Shown in pieces: positions 52,601 to 64,000 of a stretch of DNA of 64,000 bases. The position numbers and the translations under genes were made by a program. The notes beneath the pieces were generated by a model. The model ran no database searches, was not told the DNA's origin, and worked only from the letters and a program-made list of their open reading frames with translations. Position 1 is the stretch's first letter, and the number at the start of each line of letters is the position of its first letter. Where the stretch lies: assembly GCA_019918135.1 (NCBI GenBank), contig WBZZ01002185.1, forward strand, positions 2,501-66,500, read 5' to 3'. This stretch comes from Paulinella micropora (Eukaryota; Cercozoa; Imbricatea; Euglyphida; Paulinellidae).

Positions 52601-55280
52601 TCATAATCTCCTCCCTCTTCTCTTTGGATATCGAGACTCGATTATGGGAGATCTCGTACCCTAAGTATGTCACACTCGTCTTGGCAAGTTGACACTTCTT
52701 TAGATTGCACTTCAGGCCAAAAGCTCCGATGCGCCTGAATATATCGGACAAATGATCGATATGCTCCTCCATTGTGTTAGAGTATACGATAATGTCATCG
52801 ATATAGCAAAATGCATATTCTCCCGCCTTCTGTCCCCGCCTTCTCATAAAGCCACCGTCAGACAAATCATCGTACTGACTGCTCAACATCTTCTGCATCG
52901 CCTTCTGGAAAAGTCCTGGGGCTTGCTTGAGGCCCATCGGAAGCACTTTCCATTGGTATATTTCCATACCCACCACAAACGCCGTCAGCCATCTGGACTT
53001 TTCCTCCAGTGGTATCTGCCAGAAGCCATTCTTAAGGTCAATGACCGAATAGAATTTTGCATTCCGCAGTACTCTCCTTCCTTCTTCTAATGTCGGGAGA
53101 GGATTTCTCTCTTCCTCCAGCACCTTGTTAACACGAGCATAGTTAACTGTCAGGCGCCATTCTCCTCCTGGCTTCGGCACTATTCTCGGTTGTGAGACTA
53201 TTGGAGATGTTGATCTCTCAATAAAGTCCTCATTGAGCAGCTGTCTTGCTAGCTCCTCCGCTATCTTCGCCTCATGTATACTCAAATTCGCCCTTCGTGG
53301 TGCCGGTGACGGCTCCGCACCCGGTATTTTGTAAATAACCGCAGTGAAATCTTCAGGCTTGACACCACCTGCATGTGGAGGGTCAAAAATTTCCTTGTTC
53401 GCCTCTAATTTGGCTTTTAAAAGCTCCTTCTCCTTCTCCGTGCCTACTCCTTCTTCCAATATTTTCCGCGCCGCCTCTTGAAAATCTTCATCAGACATCT
53501 GCTTATGTTGCTTGAGGGGTTCTCTGTCCTCCTCCAAGCCTAAGTCCTCTTCCGAGACATCATCTAGGCCCGTCTTTTCATACGTGACCGTGTCCGGCTC
53601 ATCATCTTTACCGAGCTCCACCAGCATGTCAATGAGTCTCGCGTATTGCAAAGGAGCTTTACGGGTGTAAAAACCATCAAAGCATGTGAATGCTTGCGGT
53701 ATCAATTTCAACTTGTCGAGGTCTCTGAGCTTCCGCTTGTATGCACTGCTCTGCTCACGAGTTCCCATACGACAAGCCACCACTAGCTGTTGCTTGCGAG
53801 AGGGTACCGGTATAGGATGATCAATAAGCCGGTCCCTTATTTCCTGCGCCCATATCGCCTTCTCATTATATGGCAGGATAATAGTATACGGCTTATTATT
53901 TTCGAATAAAGTCCGTAAGCATTTCTTCACTTCAGACAGTGAACGCGGCCACGTGGGCTCGTCACCCCAGAAATCAGTAATAAAACTTTTAATAGTTTCT
54001 GGTGGAGTATCCGGGATTCGCCCCGTTCTCCTTGGTACAAACGCCTCCCTTTTTTCTTCTCCTACTTTCGCATGGAAACAGTATCCGTTAGTAATATGGA
54101 CATCTGTTCCTACTCCTTCCGCGAATCTCGCCAACGACGGGCTTCTTTGTGCGACACATATAATCTCCTCCTTTCGCTTCTCGATTAAGTCATCAATAGA
54201 CTTTTTGTCCCAATGGCATGTCGGAACTGTGACAGTGCACACTTGGGATTCCCAATTGTCGGTCCAGGACAGTTCATCCGGTCTTACGACATGGGGGTGA
54301 ACGTACACCTCAAGTGCCTCATGTGCGATGGCCATCTTTTTGTGATCCGTCGCTAGACTCAGCTCATAAGCCTCATAAGAGTCAGTAGCGTTGAAGGGAT
54401 CAATATCGTTCTCTTCTCCTCTTTTTACTCCATATATCACTCGCCGTGCGGCGCAATCAATCACAGCCCCCATCGTAGCCAATTGGTCATACGATAGTAA
54501 TATTGACCCGTGGTAACCGGGGACGACATAGAGGTCCATACGGTATACTCGTGCGGATTTCAATTTAAAGGTCAGTGTGATGATTCCCGTGATATCCGTC
54601 CGGCTGCTCACTCCTTTGAGAGTGCCCGTTGACTTTTTCATATTTCCGTCCACCCAGTCCCGGTATCGATTAAAAAACTTCCTGCCGACAATATTAATAT
54701 TCGCCATCGTATCATTACCAACTTTTAATATTGTCTTCAATGTTTCACAATAAAGTTCCGTATAACACAGAGCATCGGGCCTGTGTATATTGGCTGCGAG
54801 AACAAGAACTTTACGTTCCAAATTTTGGAGTCTTGTCTCTAAGTTTTTCAACTCCTCCTTCTTCTCCTCCTGCTTCACCTCATTAACATTTTTATTATTC
54901 TGCGGTACTGGTGCGTTTACTATTTGAGCGACATTGTCTTGTGGTACTTGAGTACACACATTGTCTTTTTGCTCGCCACCCGCCGCGACCGTAGACATTG
55001 AGTCTGTTCGTGGTTGTTTGCTTGGCCGAGGCGATACGTCTGCCATTGGCCTCCTCGCCTCCATCGCAAGTCTCGCCTTCCTATTTGCATCAGTTATCAT
55101 TGGTAACCGTGCTGTATGAACGGGTATGAGACTACCTTGGGGCTGCAGTCTCTGTGTACCCACATCTTTGTTTTCACATAGAGGAAGCGTTGGCCCAGTC
55201 TGCACAACAGCATTAGAAAGCACTGTGACTTTAGGGTTAAACTTCACAGTCTTCTCCTTCCTCTCTTCTTCCCCCTCCAG
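49661..55280 (-). CDS. pol: pol of gypsy copy 3 (longest open frame, C-terminally truncated)
   Basis: The best copy of pol in the window is one frame of about 1,860 codons. Frame is open right after the gag TGA (55281-55283); GTG 55247 is the first visible start candidate. Residue positions counted from there are: degenerate retropepsin about 170-270 (VGNDTM at ~178), RT with YIDD near 816, RNase H DTDAS near 967, integrase zinc finger about 1286-1320, integrase core with Asp near 1354, Asp near 1414 and Glu near 1447 (35 residues between the last two), and HWKGPYQI near 1596. A 250-residue tail of unknown function follows. It ends artificially where copy 3 joins copy 2. Confidence 0.9.
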
Positions 55281-57972
55281 TCATTCCACCACCTCGAAAC
55301 GATTACCTTGAGTAGTGTCCGGGTAGGATGACGTATCGGTCTCCGAGGCAGTGTTGTAGGCCTGAGCTCGACCGAAATTCGGGTTGGAGCTTGCCCACGA
55401 GCCTCCTCCTCCTCTGGGTGGGGGGCTGGAGCTCGAACAGCTCTCCCTCCATAAGGGGTATATCCCCGACCTCCTCCTCTTCCTCTCTGAGGGGTTCCCT
55501 GCCACCTCGAGGCTCCTCTCCATGTTCCTCGTCCTCGTCCTCCTCCTCTCCTCCTCCTCGTCCTCCTGCTCCTGCTCCTCCTTCTCGTCCTCTTTGAGAG
55601 GCCTTTAAGTTCTTTTGTCTCTCCCTTTCCTCCTTCTTCTCCTTCATCCTCTTCATGTAGGTAATGATTGCCTCTCGTAACTCCTCATCATCACACATAT
55701 TGGCATACCAACCTTCGTTCACAGCGGCAATCTGAAGCATATTGAAAAGGCCCGGTTCCTTGCCTTCCGTCCTGCTCAGAAAATTTGCCCTTGCTGTTGG
55801 GTTCTGCCTATCATGATTGAAAGAGCAGTCTCTGTTCTCCATCTGTGCCTTACACTGCAAGCCCGCGAACCACCTCCAACATGCGGTCTTCAGGTCTGGC
55901 TCTCTCTGTCTCTTCCAACCGGCAACTCTGTTTGTGTACGTGGCTTGTGCGCCAACAGGTACACCGCCTGCCTGTGCCGTATGTGCCTCCGTGAGCGAGT
56001 CCATGTTTGAGCATGCACTCATCACTTCTTGAAACAGTGCTGACGGAGCAACGCTTTGAACCGTATTTTCGAACACGTGTGTCTCGAGGAAGTTCTTGGA
56101 CTTCACTGAGCTAAACGTCGAGCATTGTTGTATGAGCTGAGTAAGCTTACTCGGGTTAACTGTGTGTAACGCCGAAAAGAAATAGAGGATGATCGACTTG
56201 CGGCCATAGAATAGCCCATAGGAGGAAACTACCTCCGTAAGGGTCGCCGCCAAGCCAACAGCACTCCTCAAACTCATCGCCACTGTCTCAAAGATTTCAA
56301 ATCCTATGAGAGTACCAGTGCAGAGATGCTGGTATCCATGAGATTGAAAATATGAAATGAGTGTGGCCACCGCCAGTTCACACTGAGCGTCTAGGCCTGT
56401 TGCATTGTTTCTCTTAATCTCCTCCTTCTTTCTCAAAAACTTGTACTGTGTCAGATCAAATCCCTCCGAGACTAGAGATTGGTCAAAAACAGTAACAAGG
56501 GCCTCGTATTCCTGCGTTTCGTCGCAAGGAAAAGCCTTCATGCAGGCATTGATCTCTTTGAGCTTGCTCAAAAGCGAAGCATCAGAGTCTTTGTCTGAGC
56601 TCGTCTTGGCATATAGCATGAGACTTGCCACTCCTCCTTTCTTCCCCTTGAAGGCATTTATGATGTTCTGTCTGTCCTTCTTCTCCGTGTTTGTGACCAC
56701 CACCGTAGTTGAGCCCGAGGGTGCAGGGGCTGGTGGGGCAGGAGCTGGTGGGGTCAAATATGTCGGAGGGTGTGTCTTTGCACCACTCACTTTTGCTTTC
56801 ATTCTTTCCAGTCTCATCGTCTTCTCGAACTCCTCATTCTCTTTCGCCTTCTTCTTCTCAGATATCACCAGCTTTTGAGCATGAGTGATAAAGGCCACCA
56901 ATTCAGAAGCAGATCTGAGAAAATTATATTTCTCCACATATTGGTCAACACCTGCTTTGTTGGCGACCGGTGGTGCGTTACTAAGTGATTTAAGGACAGA
57001 GTGATCCTTGGTAGGAATCCATCTCTTCCATGCCTCCTTGTGCAGTAACGCACCCATCAACAGTCTGATCTTGGTCAGAACTCTGTCGGTCTTCTCTAAC
57101 TCATCAATCACAGGATGAGTTTCTCCTGCTGCCTTAATGCTTTTTTCCATCTCTGCCTTCCCCTCCTCCAAGGCCTTTATTTCCATTGTAAAAAAATGAA
57201 ATATGCCACTCGAGTTTTTCGAACCCAGATTGGTCTTCATTTTTGTTACATCGACTGCCTCCTGACCAGTCGCGAGGAATCTGGCCGTTGCTCTTGGGTT
57301 TGTGTACTGGAGGTAACCCTCACATCGTGGGCCGTATGTACGTTCCCAAATCAGGGTTTGAGTGTACACCCCAAAGATAGCATCGAGTAATTCAAGGTGG
57401 GTGTGTGTGTCCCCAAACTTGATATGCTGTATCTTCTTTCTCTCTTCTGGATCAGAGACCAGTTTGCCGAGGAGCTGTGCTGTGTTTGATAATAGGATAT
57501 AGACATCCTTTTTAGCACGACTTTTCTCTCTTCTTTGATCCTGAGGGATCCACACATAGGTATCCTTCTCTACCCCCATCTTGTTATCAAACTCTTCTTT
57601 AGTGAGGTCATAGTGGTCTTGCACCCACTGTTGTTCCTCCACTGTGATCTCCTCTCCATCACTATGAATCAAGTCGATCATTTTTCGTCCTCCTCCTCCC
57701 GTGTAGGCAGGTGGTAAGGGATTACCATATGCTCCTCCTCCTCCCGTCTCTTCTTGTTCAAATCCTCCTTCATCTTCGTCTCCTCCATATCTTCCTTCAT
57801 CATCCCAGCCCTCTTCTACTCCTCCTCCTACTCCTTCATCTCCTCCTCCTTCATTCAATCCTCCTCCTCCTCCTTCATTCAATCCTCTTCCTCCTCCTCC
57901 TCCTGCTTCTTCTTCTTCTCTTCTTTGATCTGCCTCCGAGAATTCACTCACTTCGGCGGTCTCTGTCGACAT
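55281..57972 (-). pseudogene. gag: gag of gypsy copy 3 (open for 889 codons, tail in the wrong phase)
   Basis: The frame from ATG 57972 is open to 55303. It includes the acidic Gly-rich start, the helical middle, the Pro/Ala linker and the CCCH finger. Inside the GGA-rich tail, near 55540, it changes from the RGG phase to an EEEDEDEE phase. The end QGNRFEVVE with TGA 55281-55283 is therefore in another phase. This is the best-preserved gag apart from that shift. Confidence 0.85.
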
Positions 57973-58769
57973 GATGTCGTAGTAGTGATCAACAGGAGGA
58001 CAGTGTCAGCTCCTATGTTTGGTTTTTGTTCGTTTGTGTTCTGTTCCTCCTTCAGTCGATTGACTAGTGAAGAGAGAAACTAATAGAGAGGGTAGGATAA
58101 GATTCCCTGTCCTCTATGAAACACTGTTTGTATGTTTGTTTTTGTTTGAGAAAAATAGTCTTTGAGACTTTCTCCGATTTCTTGTTCTCCTTACTCAGAT
58201 TACTTTCTCCTCCTTCTTTTCTATATTGTATCTAGTATGAGGCACTTGGACCTACACACAGATAGTAATAGAGAAGCTAGAAAAGCTCTCCTTGAGAAGT
58301 CGACAGTCGGTCGGATAGGTTCTCAGACCTACCTTTAGAAAACGATCAGAGAGTTGCAAAAATACTCTGACGTATGTGTGAGATAATGCAGATAAATGCA
58401 CAAACTAGAAGGGTAGAGTGTTGCGCTCCTGTCCCTATGCTTGTTTGTGTTTTGTGTGTGTTCCTTCACTCTTCTGTCCACCTCCTTCTTCTTGGTCTCT
58501 GTGTGAGAACAGCGGCAAGAACGACAGAGAGTTTGTATCTGATGTCTCCTTGTGAGCACACAGATACTGATTGTGCTAGAGGGTACGAGACATCTGCTTG
58601 AGACAAATCAAATTATTTGTTTTGTGAAAGAGTTATGAGGCCCGAGCTGTGTTGAAGTATTTGTTTTCGTCTGACGTCCCCGTGTGAGACAGGTCAGTGA
58701 AAATTCACTCTGTTGCCTGTGTTACCAGGCAAAGCAGAAAGAAATCACCCTAGTGATGTGGACTCCAAA
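57973..58769 (-). other. 5' leader of gypsy copy 3
   Basis: Non-coding and homologous to 310-1093. The part next to the LTR (about 58570-58769) has more differences from copies 1 and 2 than the rest. Confidence 0.6.
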
Positions 58770-59021
58770 TGTAATGCCCCCAACGATGGCTAGTAAAAAG
58801 TCGGTAATACAACCAAACACAGTCCTCAAAAGATGAGAACGATGTCTCCGAGCGTTATATATATTAGCTTAGTGAAGCAAAAAAGGAAAACTGCAACAGA
58901 CCAGGATTAAAATGGTATCAGGTCCAATCCGGACAAATAACACTGAAAAACAAGCTGGTGCACCTCAGTGTCACCAGGAAAAGGTACTTTTTACCTGCTA
59001 TCCGGGGGGTGATGCATACAG
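58770..59021 (-). repeat. 5' LTR of gypsy copy 3 (diverged)
   Basis: A 252-bp LTR in inverted orientation. It starts TGTATGCATC instead of TGTAGGCATC, keeps the end GCATTACA, and has a short insertion containing TTATATATAT plus many substitutions. It is much less similar to the other LTRs than they are to each other. Confidence 0.85.
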
Positions 59022-59944
59022 ATTGTTGGGCCGGACTTGAAATCTAAATTGCTTTGGGTTTCGATGAAAATGACTGGGAACGGAACAGTTATTAATAGTT
59101 ATTGAGTTTTTGCGTGAATCCTTCCTTTTGTCCACAAATTTATTGTAACGCGTGTTTCACGGGAAATAGGGGGAAAAGGTAATGTGAATATGAAAAATGA
59201 AAATAGCTAAAAACAACTTTGAACTGATCGTTTGAATTCATTTCTGAACGAAATCGAAAACTATTAGTGAAGTCTAAACATACTGCAGAGGAGAATCTAA
59301 TGAACCAGTCAAAAAAAGTAAGTTTTCAACGGTAAAGTTTTTAGCCATTCGTTAAGAATCATTGCGCAGTCTGATAGTTCACAGTGATCGTACTTTGCAA
59401 CAAAAGTCTGCAAACAACTAGAAATCTGCATAAATAAACGTAGTGACCTCTCAGCTATTTACTGATATTTCACCTACTCTCTAGAGGTAGAACTTAATGC
59501 ACCCATAGAGACTTTTAATAAGAGTTCGTTGTGTATTTATCCCTTGCGGTTATAATGATTCCAAACTCACAGTTTCTACGACACTTCTGAAAAAATTTAA
59601 TATTCGGTTTACCAGCCAGTAATTTATATCAATTTACGTATTAATAAGTATATACCAGGCTATACCTTAATATTATTAAAATATTAATATACTAATAATT
59701 AACTAGGATTTGCCACAGTTCCTATTTCAGGTGACAAAAAGCTCTAAATATATTAATATCAATATTAATACATCTTAGAATGCCCTATCGTTAAAAAAAA
59801 AAAAAAAAAAAAAAAAAGAGAGAGGGAGAGAGAGAGATCCGACACGAATACTCAGGGTAGTAATATTAATATATTAGTAATATATATTTTTTATCATTCC
59901 CGTAGTTCATTACAAGCTTGCAGGCAGTCTCTCTCTCTCTCTCT

Positions 59945-60006
<62 letters not shown>

Positions 60007-60825
60007 CTTTCTTTTTTTCTCTCTCTCTTTCTCTCTCTCTTGCATTCTTTCATTACTTCTTTGTCTCCTCTCTCTCTCGCTCTCTTTCTCTCTCTCTCTC
60101 TGCAATACATGTATGGTAAGATATTCACTTTTATAAAAAAAGACCTGTACAACGTCTGCCTACCTTGAATCAACATTTGACAAACATATGTATACATTTC
60201 TGGCGACGAAAATAATCTGCAGATTTTCACGTACTAGCCAAGTTGATACGGAGTTAAATTTCTGGTATTGTACACGTAAATATTAAAAGCACCAAGCAAC
60301 CACCACGTAAGCAAAAAAATTTACAACCACAAACATAACACAACACAGACAGAAAGACAGACAGACAGACACACACACACACACACAAACACACCACCAC
60401 CAGAAGCAGCAGCAGCAGAAAATATAAATAGTAAGTAGCAAGTGTTGGCGTTGAACTTCACAAGTGAGGAACTGGTATCAGAGCTTCCCGCTGCCACTAC
60501 ATAAGTGACTGGCTGTGCCTGTTGAACTATGAATTAACAAGATGAATCACTCCATGTACCAACATCCTCCAGAAGATTCGCGCGCCAGAGGAAAAGATGG
60601 CTGCATGAGAAGATGGTGTAAGGTGAGAATGGAGACAGAAAAGGCCCACGTGCTAACCAAATAAAGCCGAAAGACAGGGTGCACCGAAAGGAGATCAGTA
60701 GCGAGGCCGGAAAAATTGATTCTAGAATGTTGAGAGGCCCACTTGGAGCAGGAGTGCTTGCTTTGGAGCATTCACGTTCGATCGATCGATCAATCAATCA
60801 ATCAATCAGACGATAGTAAACACAC
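59022..60825. other. Host intergenic DNA with simple repeats
   Basis: No convincing gene is present. The stretch is AT-rich. It contains an A23 run with (GA)n near 59794-59836, a T run of about 57 bases at 59949-60006 flanked by (CT)n on both sides, (CA)n near 60370, (AGC)n near 60405 and (ATCA)n near 60780-60808. Lys-rich frames across the T run are artefacts of composition. Confidence 0.6.
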
Positions 60826-63800
60826 CTATCTGGCCAGTTGGGCCTCAGCGAGAGAAGTTTCCGTGGCGGCCGGCTTCAGCTGGGGCGGAGGAGGAAGGTT
60901 GAACTTGTGGTATCTGACCTATGATAAAGATAGATAGATAGATAGATAGATAGTCGCAAATGTATACTAATACATGCAACCATACATACATACAATACAC
61001 AAATAAATTATCACGTTCAGACACATATACGGACGTATATACACACAGATGCATCCACACATCAGCCTCTGGGAGAAGAGGATGAGGCGTGTACAAAGAG
61101 GTCATGTTGTAAGGTAGCGGTGAGGCGTGTACAAGAGGTGAAGGAGATTGTAGTACGGTAGCGGGAGAAGAGCTTTCATCCCGTTGGTTTCTGTTTGAAA
61201 TGTCGTCAACCTGCAGAGGCTGGATCTCCGGTCTCTTCGGGCTGCAAGTTTCAACAAGAACATGCGTCCGCAAAATAAGGAAATTTTCGCGAAATGTTAC
61301 CGTGAAATTGAGATATCAACATTTCTTTTTCACAATCGAAAAATTTACTCAAAATAAAATGAATCCTTTTTTTCCAAGCGTATAATGCAATGAAGGATAT
61401 GCTGTTACAAGGACATCTGGCTGACCTTTTGTTGTCGTTCACCGCGCCCACAAAAGATGGCTCTGGAGTAGTGGAGCTCAGATCTTTGGTCAGAGACCCC
61501 AGGGAGCCTCTGTGTGAAGATAGCCTTGACAGCTTGGTGGAGACTGATGTTGTGGGGTATGACGCATAGGGCTGCGGTCTAGGGAGTTCTGGACAGCTTA
61601 AGTCTGCGAACGACTTAGTAATCCTGAGGGGGACATGGGAAGTTGTTTTGAATTTCGCTGCCCACTGGGTGACGGTGATGCCTTGTTCCTGCACCAAGCT
61701 CAGGATGGACTTGTGGAGCAGCTCGTCCACAATATCCTTGAGGTCGATCTTCGTACCCGACTTCTTCTGCTGGTCGCGGATCTTGAAGCGCGCGCGGTGC
61801 CAGAAGACCATGCCACGAGAAAGATACCTACACACAAACACACACACACACACATTATATATATATATATGAACATATATATATAATATTATATTACATT
61901 ATATGTATATAATATATATATATATATATGTATATATATATTTAAGTATGCATGTACGTACGTTGTCTGTATGTATTTATGTATGTAATGTTTGTATGGA
62001 TGTTATGTCTGTGAATTATGGTTTCAAAATTTGAATTTTAATTTCAAGTTTGCGGCTCACCCGGGTCTATATGTGAAATCACTAGTAACGATGATTAACA
62101 TTGACAGATACCATCTAATATTACTGCTGTTGCTTTTGTTTTCTTTTAAAATATAACATTTTAAGTAATGAAATTAAATATTATGTCATAACATGTTACG
62201 TAATAGCACAGAGATGGCAGTCGCATTTCTTCCATAAGACAGGAGAGAAGACATGAAGACAACACATGGTACAAGGATGGCAAGTCACATTTCTGAAAAA
62301 AGAAAGGAAACAAAACAAAGGGACGAGCAGGGAGGAAGCCTGTACCAAGTGCTCAATGGAGCGAGGCTTTGGAGCCCCAGGAACCAGGTGGTGACTTGCT
62401 CCTGATTCTCGCAGGAAATGTCCAGCGTCCTGTCCCCGAACACGATCTAACCAAAAGCCATAAAAAAAGATCAGTATACACGAAATAAAAATGATTTTCC
62501 CGTTGAAAACACTACTACCACTTATCAGCTAGGAACAGAACAAAGAGCAAAATCGTACCGTAATACACAGCCAGGGTGGGTTCCCAGAGTTGTTGTAGCG
62601 CGCAAACCGCCTTGCAAACAAAAATGACAGACATTGAGATGTGGACGAGCAACTAAAGACAAAAGGAAAAGGAACAACAAGGTCAGCAAGCAATTGAAAG
62701 GATACGCATACCTTGAAAACTTGGAACCGTAGCGTATTCTCAAGACATCAGCCAGGTTCCTTGTCTTTGTAAACGCAACCAAAGAATGTGCGCGCTTGCG
62801 CTTCTTCGGGTCGATCCTGCTCCAGCTGATCTTAGAGCCGTCCTTACTAACCGAAAACCACCGGTCAGTTGCCTTGCCTAGCGGTGAATATTTTTTCAAG
62901 ATGGCTCCCTGACTCAGAATGTCAATAAATTTTTGCTGCTCTTCGTGCCTGGCACGCAGCAAATTCTTCGCCATCTCTCCCAGCGTGACAGACCCTTCGG
63001 GATACAAATCTTCGATCTTCTTTATACAGGCCTTGACTGGCATTCTTGCGGAGGGGCTGCCGGGCGACAAGTCCTCCATCTCGTATCGCGCAAGGTCAAA
63101 AGTCACTTTTCTCTTCGGGCCAGAGCCATCTCGACCTATCTCACCCATGTTGACTTTTCGCCTTAACCTGCACAAAAATCAAACAAGTCAGCAAATTGAA
63201 GGAAAGTTCAAAGTTCTATATGCATGTTAGATTTGATGATTTGTAGCGGGAAATTGCTTTGTGATTGCACGCAACATGCCTGGTGTGTGCTGTGTGTGTG
63301 TTTTTTGATGTACCTGAGACTCGTGCTGCTTCTTTGGAGCGGTTTGCCCAAGCGCCCGAAGAGCTTCCTCGGCGTCCCGTTGTCCACGTTGGAGACAGAG
63401 CCCAAGGATGAGACCGAGCTATACATAAACACATACATAGATACATACGTTTAGTGCAGATGTACATGTTTGACATGGCCTTGTTATCATTTTCTTATTA
63501 GAGTACATTTTTTGATTGAAGTTATACCTACCTACCTACCTATCTATCTACCTAGAGGACTCATCGCGCTGCATGCCGGTGAGCTGGCCGATCAGCGGCG
63601 CCGACTCTGTCCGCGCCATCGGCGACGTGCCATGCTGAGGCGAGCCTCCCTGACTCGTAAAGAGTCTTCGTGCCGAGTCCGAATCACGTTGTGCCTGCTT
63701 TTGGGCTTGGAAAATGGCTAGAGTCCTTGCGGCCTGTTTGAAATCCGGAATCACGTACACGGACTTGAGGCGCTCTACTTCTAGGTCGTCATGTGAATAT

Positions 63801-64000
63801 CGCGAAGGACTGCTTGTCATCGCGCCCAAGCCGCCATGCATCGCGCGCCCGCGCTTGTTGCCCAGCAGCAAGAGGTGGTACATGATGTCCTCCTCGCGAG
63901 GACCGTCCTCAGGGATGATCTCGTCACTACTGGCTTGGTCCCAAACAAAAGCGGGTGTAGGCATGCCTTGGTTCAAGTTGCTCACGCTCCCGTGCGGAGA
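60826..64000 (-). CDS. Host multi-exon gene for a PH-domain protein (5' end beyond the window)
   Basis: I infer eight exons: 63552-64000, 63314-63418, 62712-63167, 62559-62610, 62346-62446, 61426-61827, 61043-61241 and 60826-60918, ending at TAG 60826-60828. All seven introns are GT-AG, 101-518 bp, and every junction keeps the phase, which strongly supports the model. The first exon is open to the window edge, so the start lies outside. About 617 residues are visible. Residues from the third to the sixth exon form a PH domain: AILKKYSPLGKATDRWFSVS, then SKISWSRID, GDRTLDISCENQEQ and the C-terminal TTWFLGLQSL helix. PH domains bind phosphoinositides or proteins at membranes. The N-terminal part is Ser-rich and unrecognised. 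The exact family is uncertain. Confidence 0.75.
61828..62345 (-). other. Longest intron of the PH-domain gene
   Basis: A 518-bp intron with donor GTACAG and acceptor GTGTAG. It contains (CA)n and (AT)n microsatellites at about 61830-61940 and no visible gene. Confidence 0.6.

Larger units (their letters stand above)
49661..59021 (-). mobile_element. Gypsy copy 3, inverted, 3' end missing
   Basis: The 5' LTR is at 58770-59021, then leader, gag and pol follow on the minus strand. Pol is cut at 49661, before the last ~55 codons of the reading frame, and no 3' LTR is present. Internal sequence is nearly identical to copies 1 and 2, but the LTR and first 200 bp of leader are clearly more diverged. 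With copy 2 it forms a tail-to-tail inverted repeat. Confidence 0.85.

Noticed and set aside
59910..60230. Lys-rich minus-strand frame
   Set aside because: It is produced by the T-run and has no start context, homology or splice support.
1..64000. tRNA or rRNA genes
   Set aside because: No cloverleaf with consensus A and B boxes or rRNA-like conserved stretch was noticed. A covariance-model scan would be needed to exclude short ones.

Overview
The window is a piece of a eukaryotic nuclear genome, probably from a protist or alga. It has LTR retrotransposons, GT-AG introns, many microsatellites and a 20.6-kb integrated DNA virus. The species cannot be named from the sequence alone. I see no bacterial operons, rRNA, tRNA or CRISPR.

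Layout: (1) 73-10677 is a complete Ty3/gypsy-type retrotransposon (copy 1) with two 237-bp LTRs and a 4-bp target duplication. (2) 10678-11159 and 31775-35700 are two parts of a decayed Ty1/copia-type element on the minus strand. (3) Between them, at 11160-31774, lies an AT-rich Polinton-like (Maverick/virophage-type) endogenous dsDNA virus. It has 140-bp terminal inverted repeats and a 6-bp target duplication (AATGGG), and it sits inside the copia integrase gene. (4) 36277-49660 is a second gypsy copy whose gag region is tandemly duplicated. (5) 49661-59021 is a third gypsy copy in inverted orientation, so 36.3-59.0 kb is a tail-to-tail imperfect palindrome. (6) 59022-64000 is host DNA carrying the 3' part of a multi-exon gene for a PH-domain protein on the minus strand.

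The virus carries the replication and integration set (protein-primed family B DNA polymerase, retroviral-type integrase). It also carries the morphogenesis set in the usual cluster: packaging ATPase, adenain-like protease, minor and major capsid proteins. Accessory genes encode a fibre with an S74 self-cleaving chaperone, a second receptor-type virion protein, a HIRAN-domain protein, a two-helix membrane protein and several small unknowns. Repeated intergenic signals (an AT-rich TCTA motif and AAAGATTTT/AAAATCTTT palindromes) resemble the late promoters and hairpin 3'-end signals known from Mimiviridae-type giant viruses and mavirus. That raises the inference that this element was, or is, transcribed by a giant-virus machinery.

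Nine of the 22 viral genes carry one or two stops or frameshifts. The integrase, protease, both capsid proteins and several small genes are open. The element is therefore a partly decayed provirus, unless some indels are assembly errors. The gypsy copies also carry different homopolymer indels. The centre of the 36-59 kb palindrome has a dense run of single-base deletions, so that arrangement should be tested as a possible assembly artefact.
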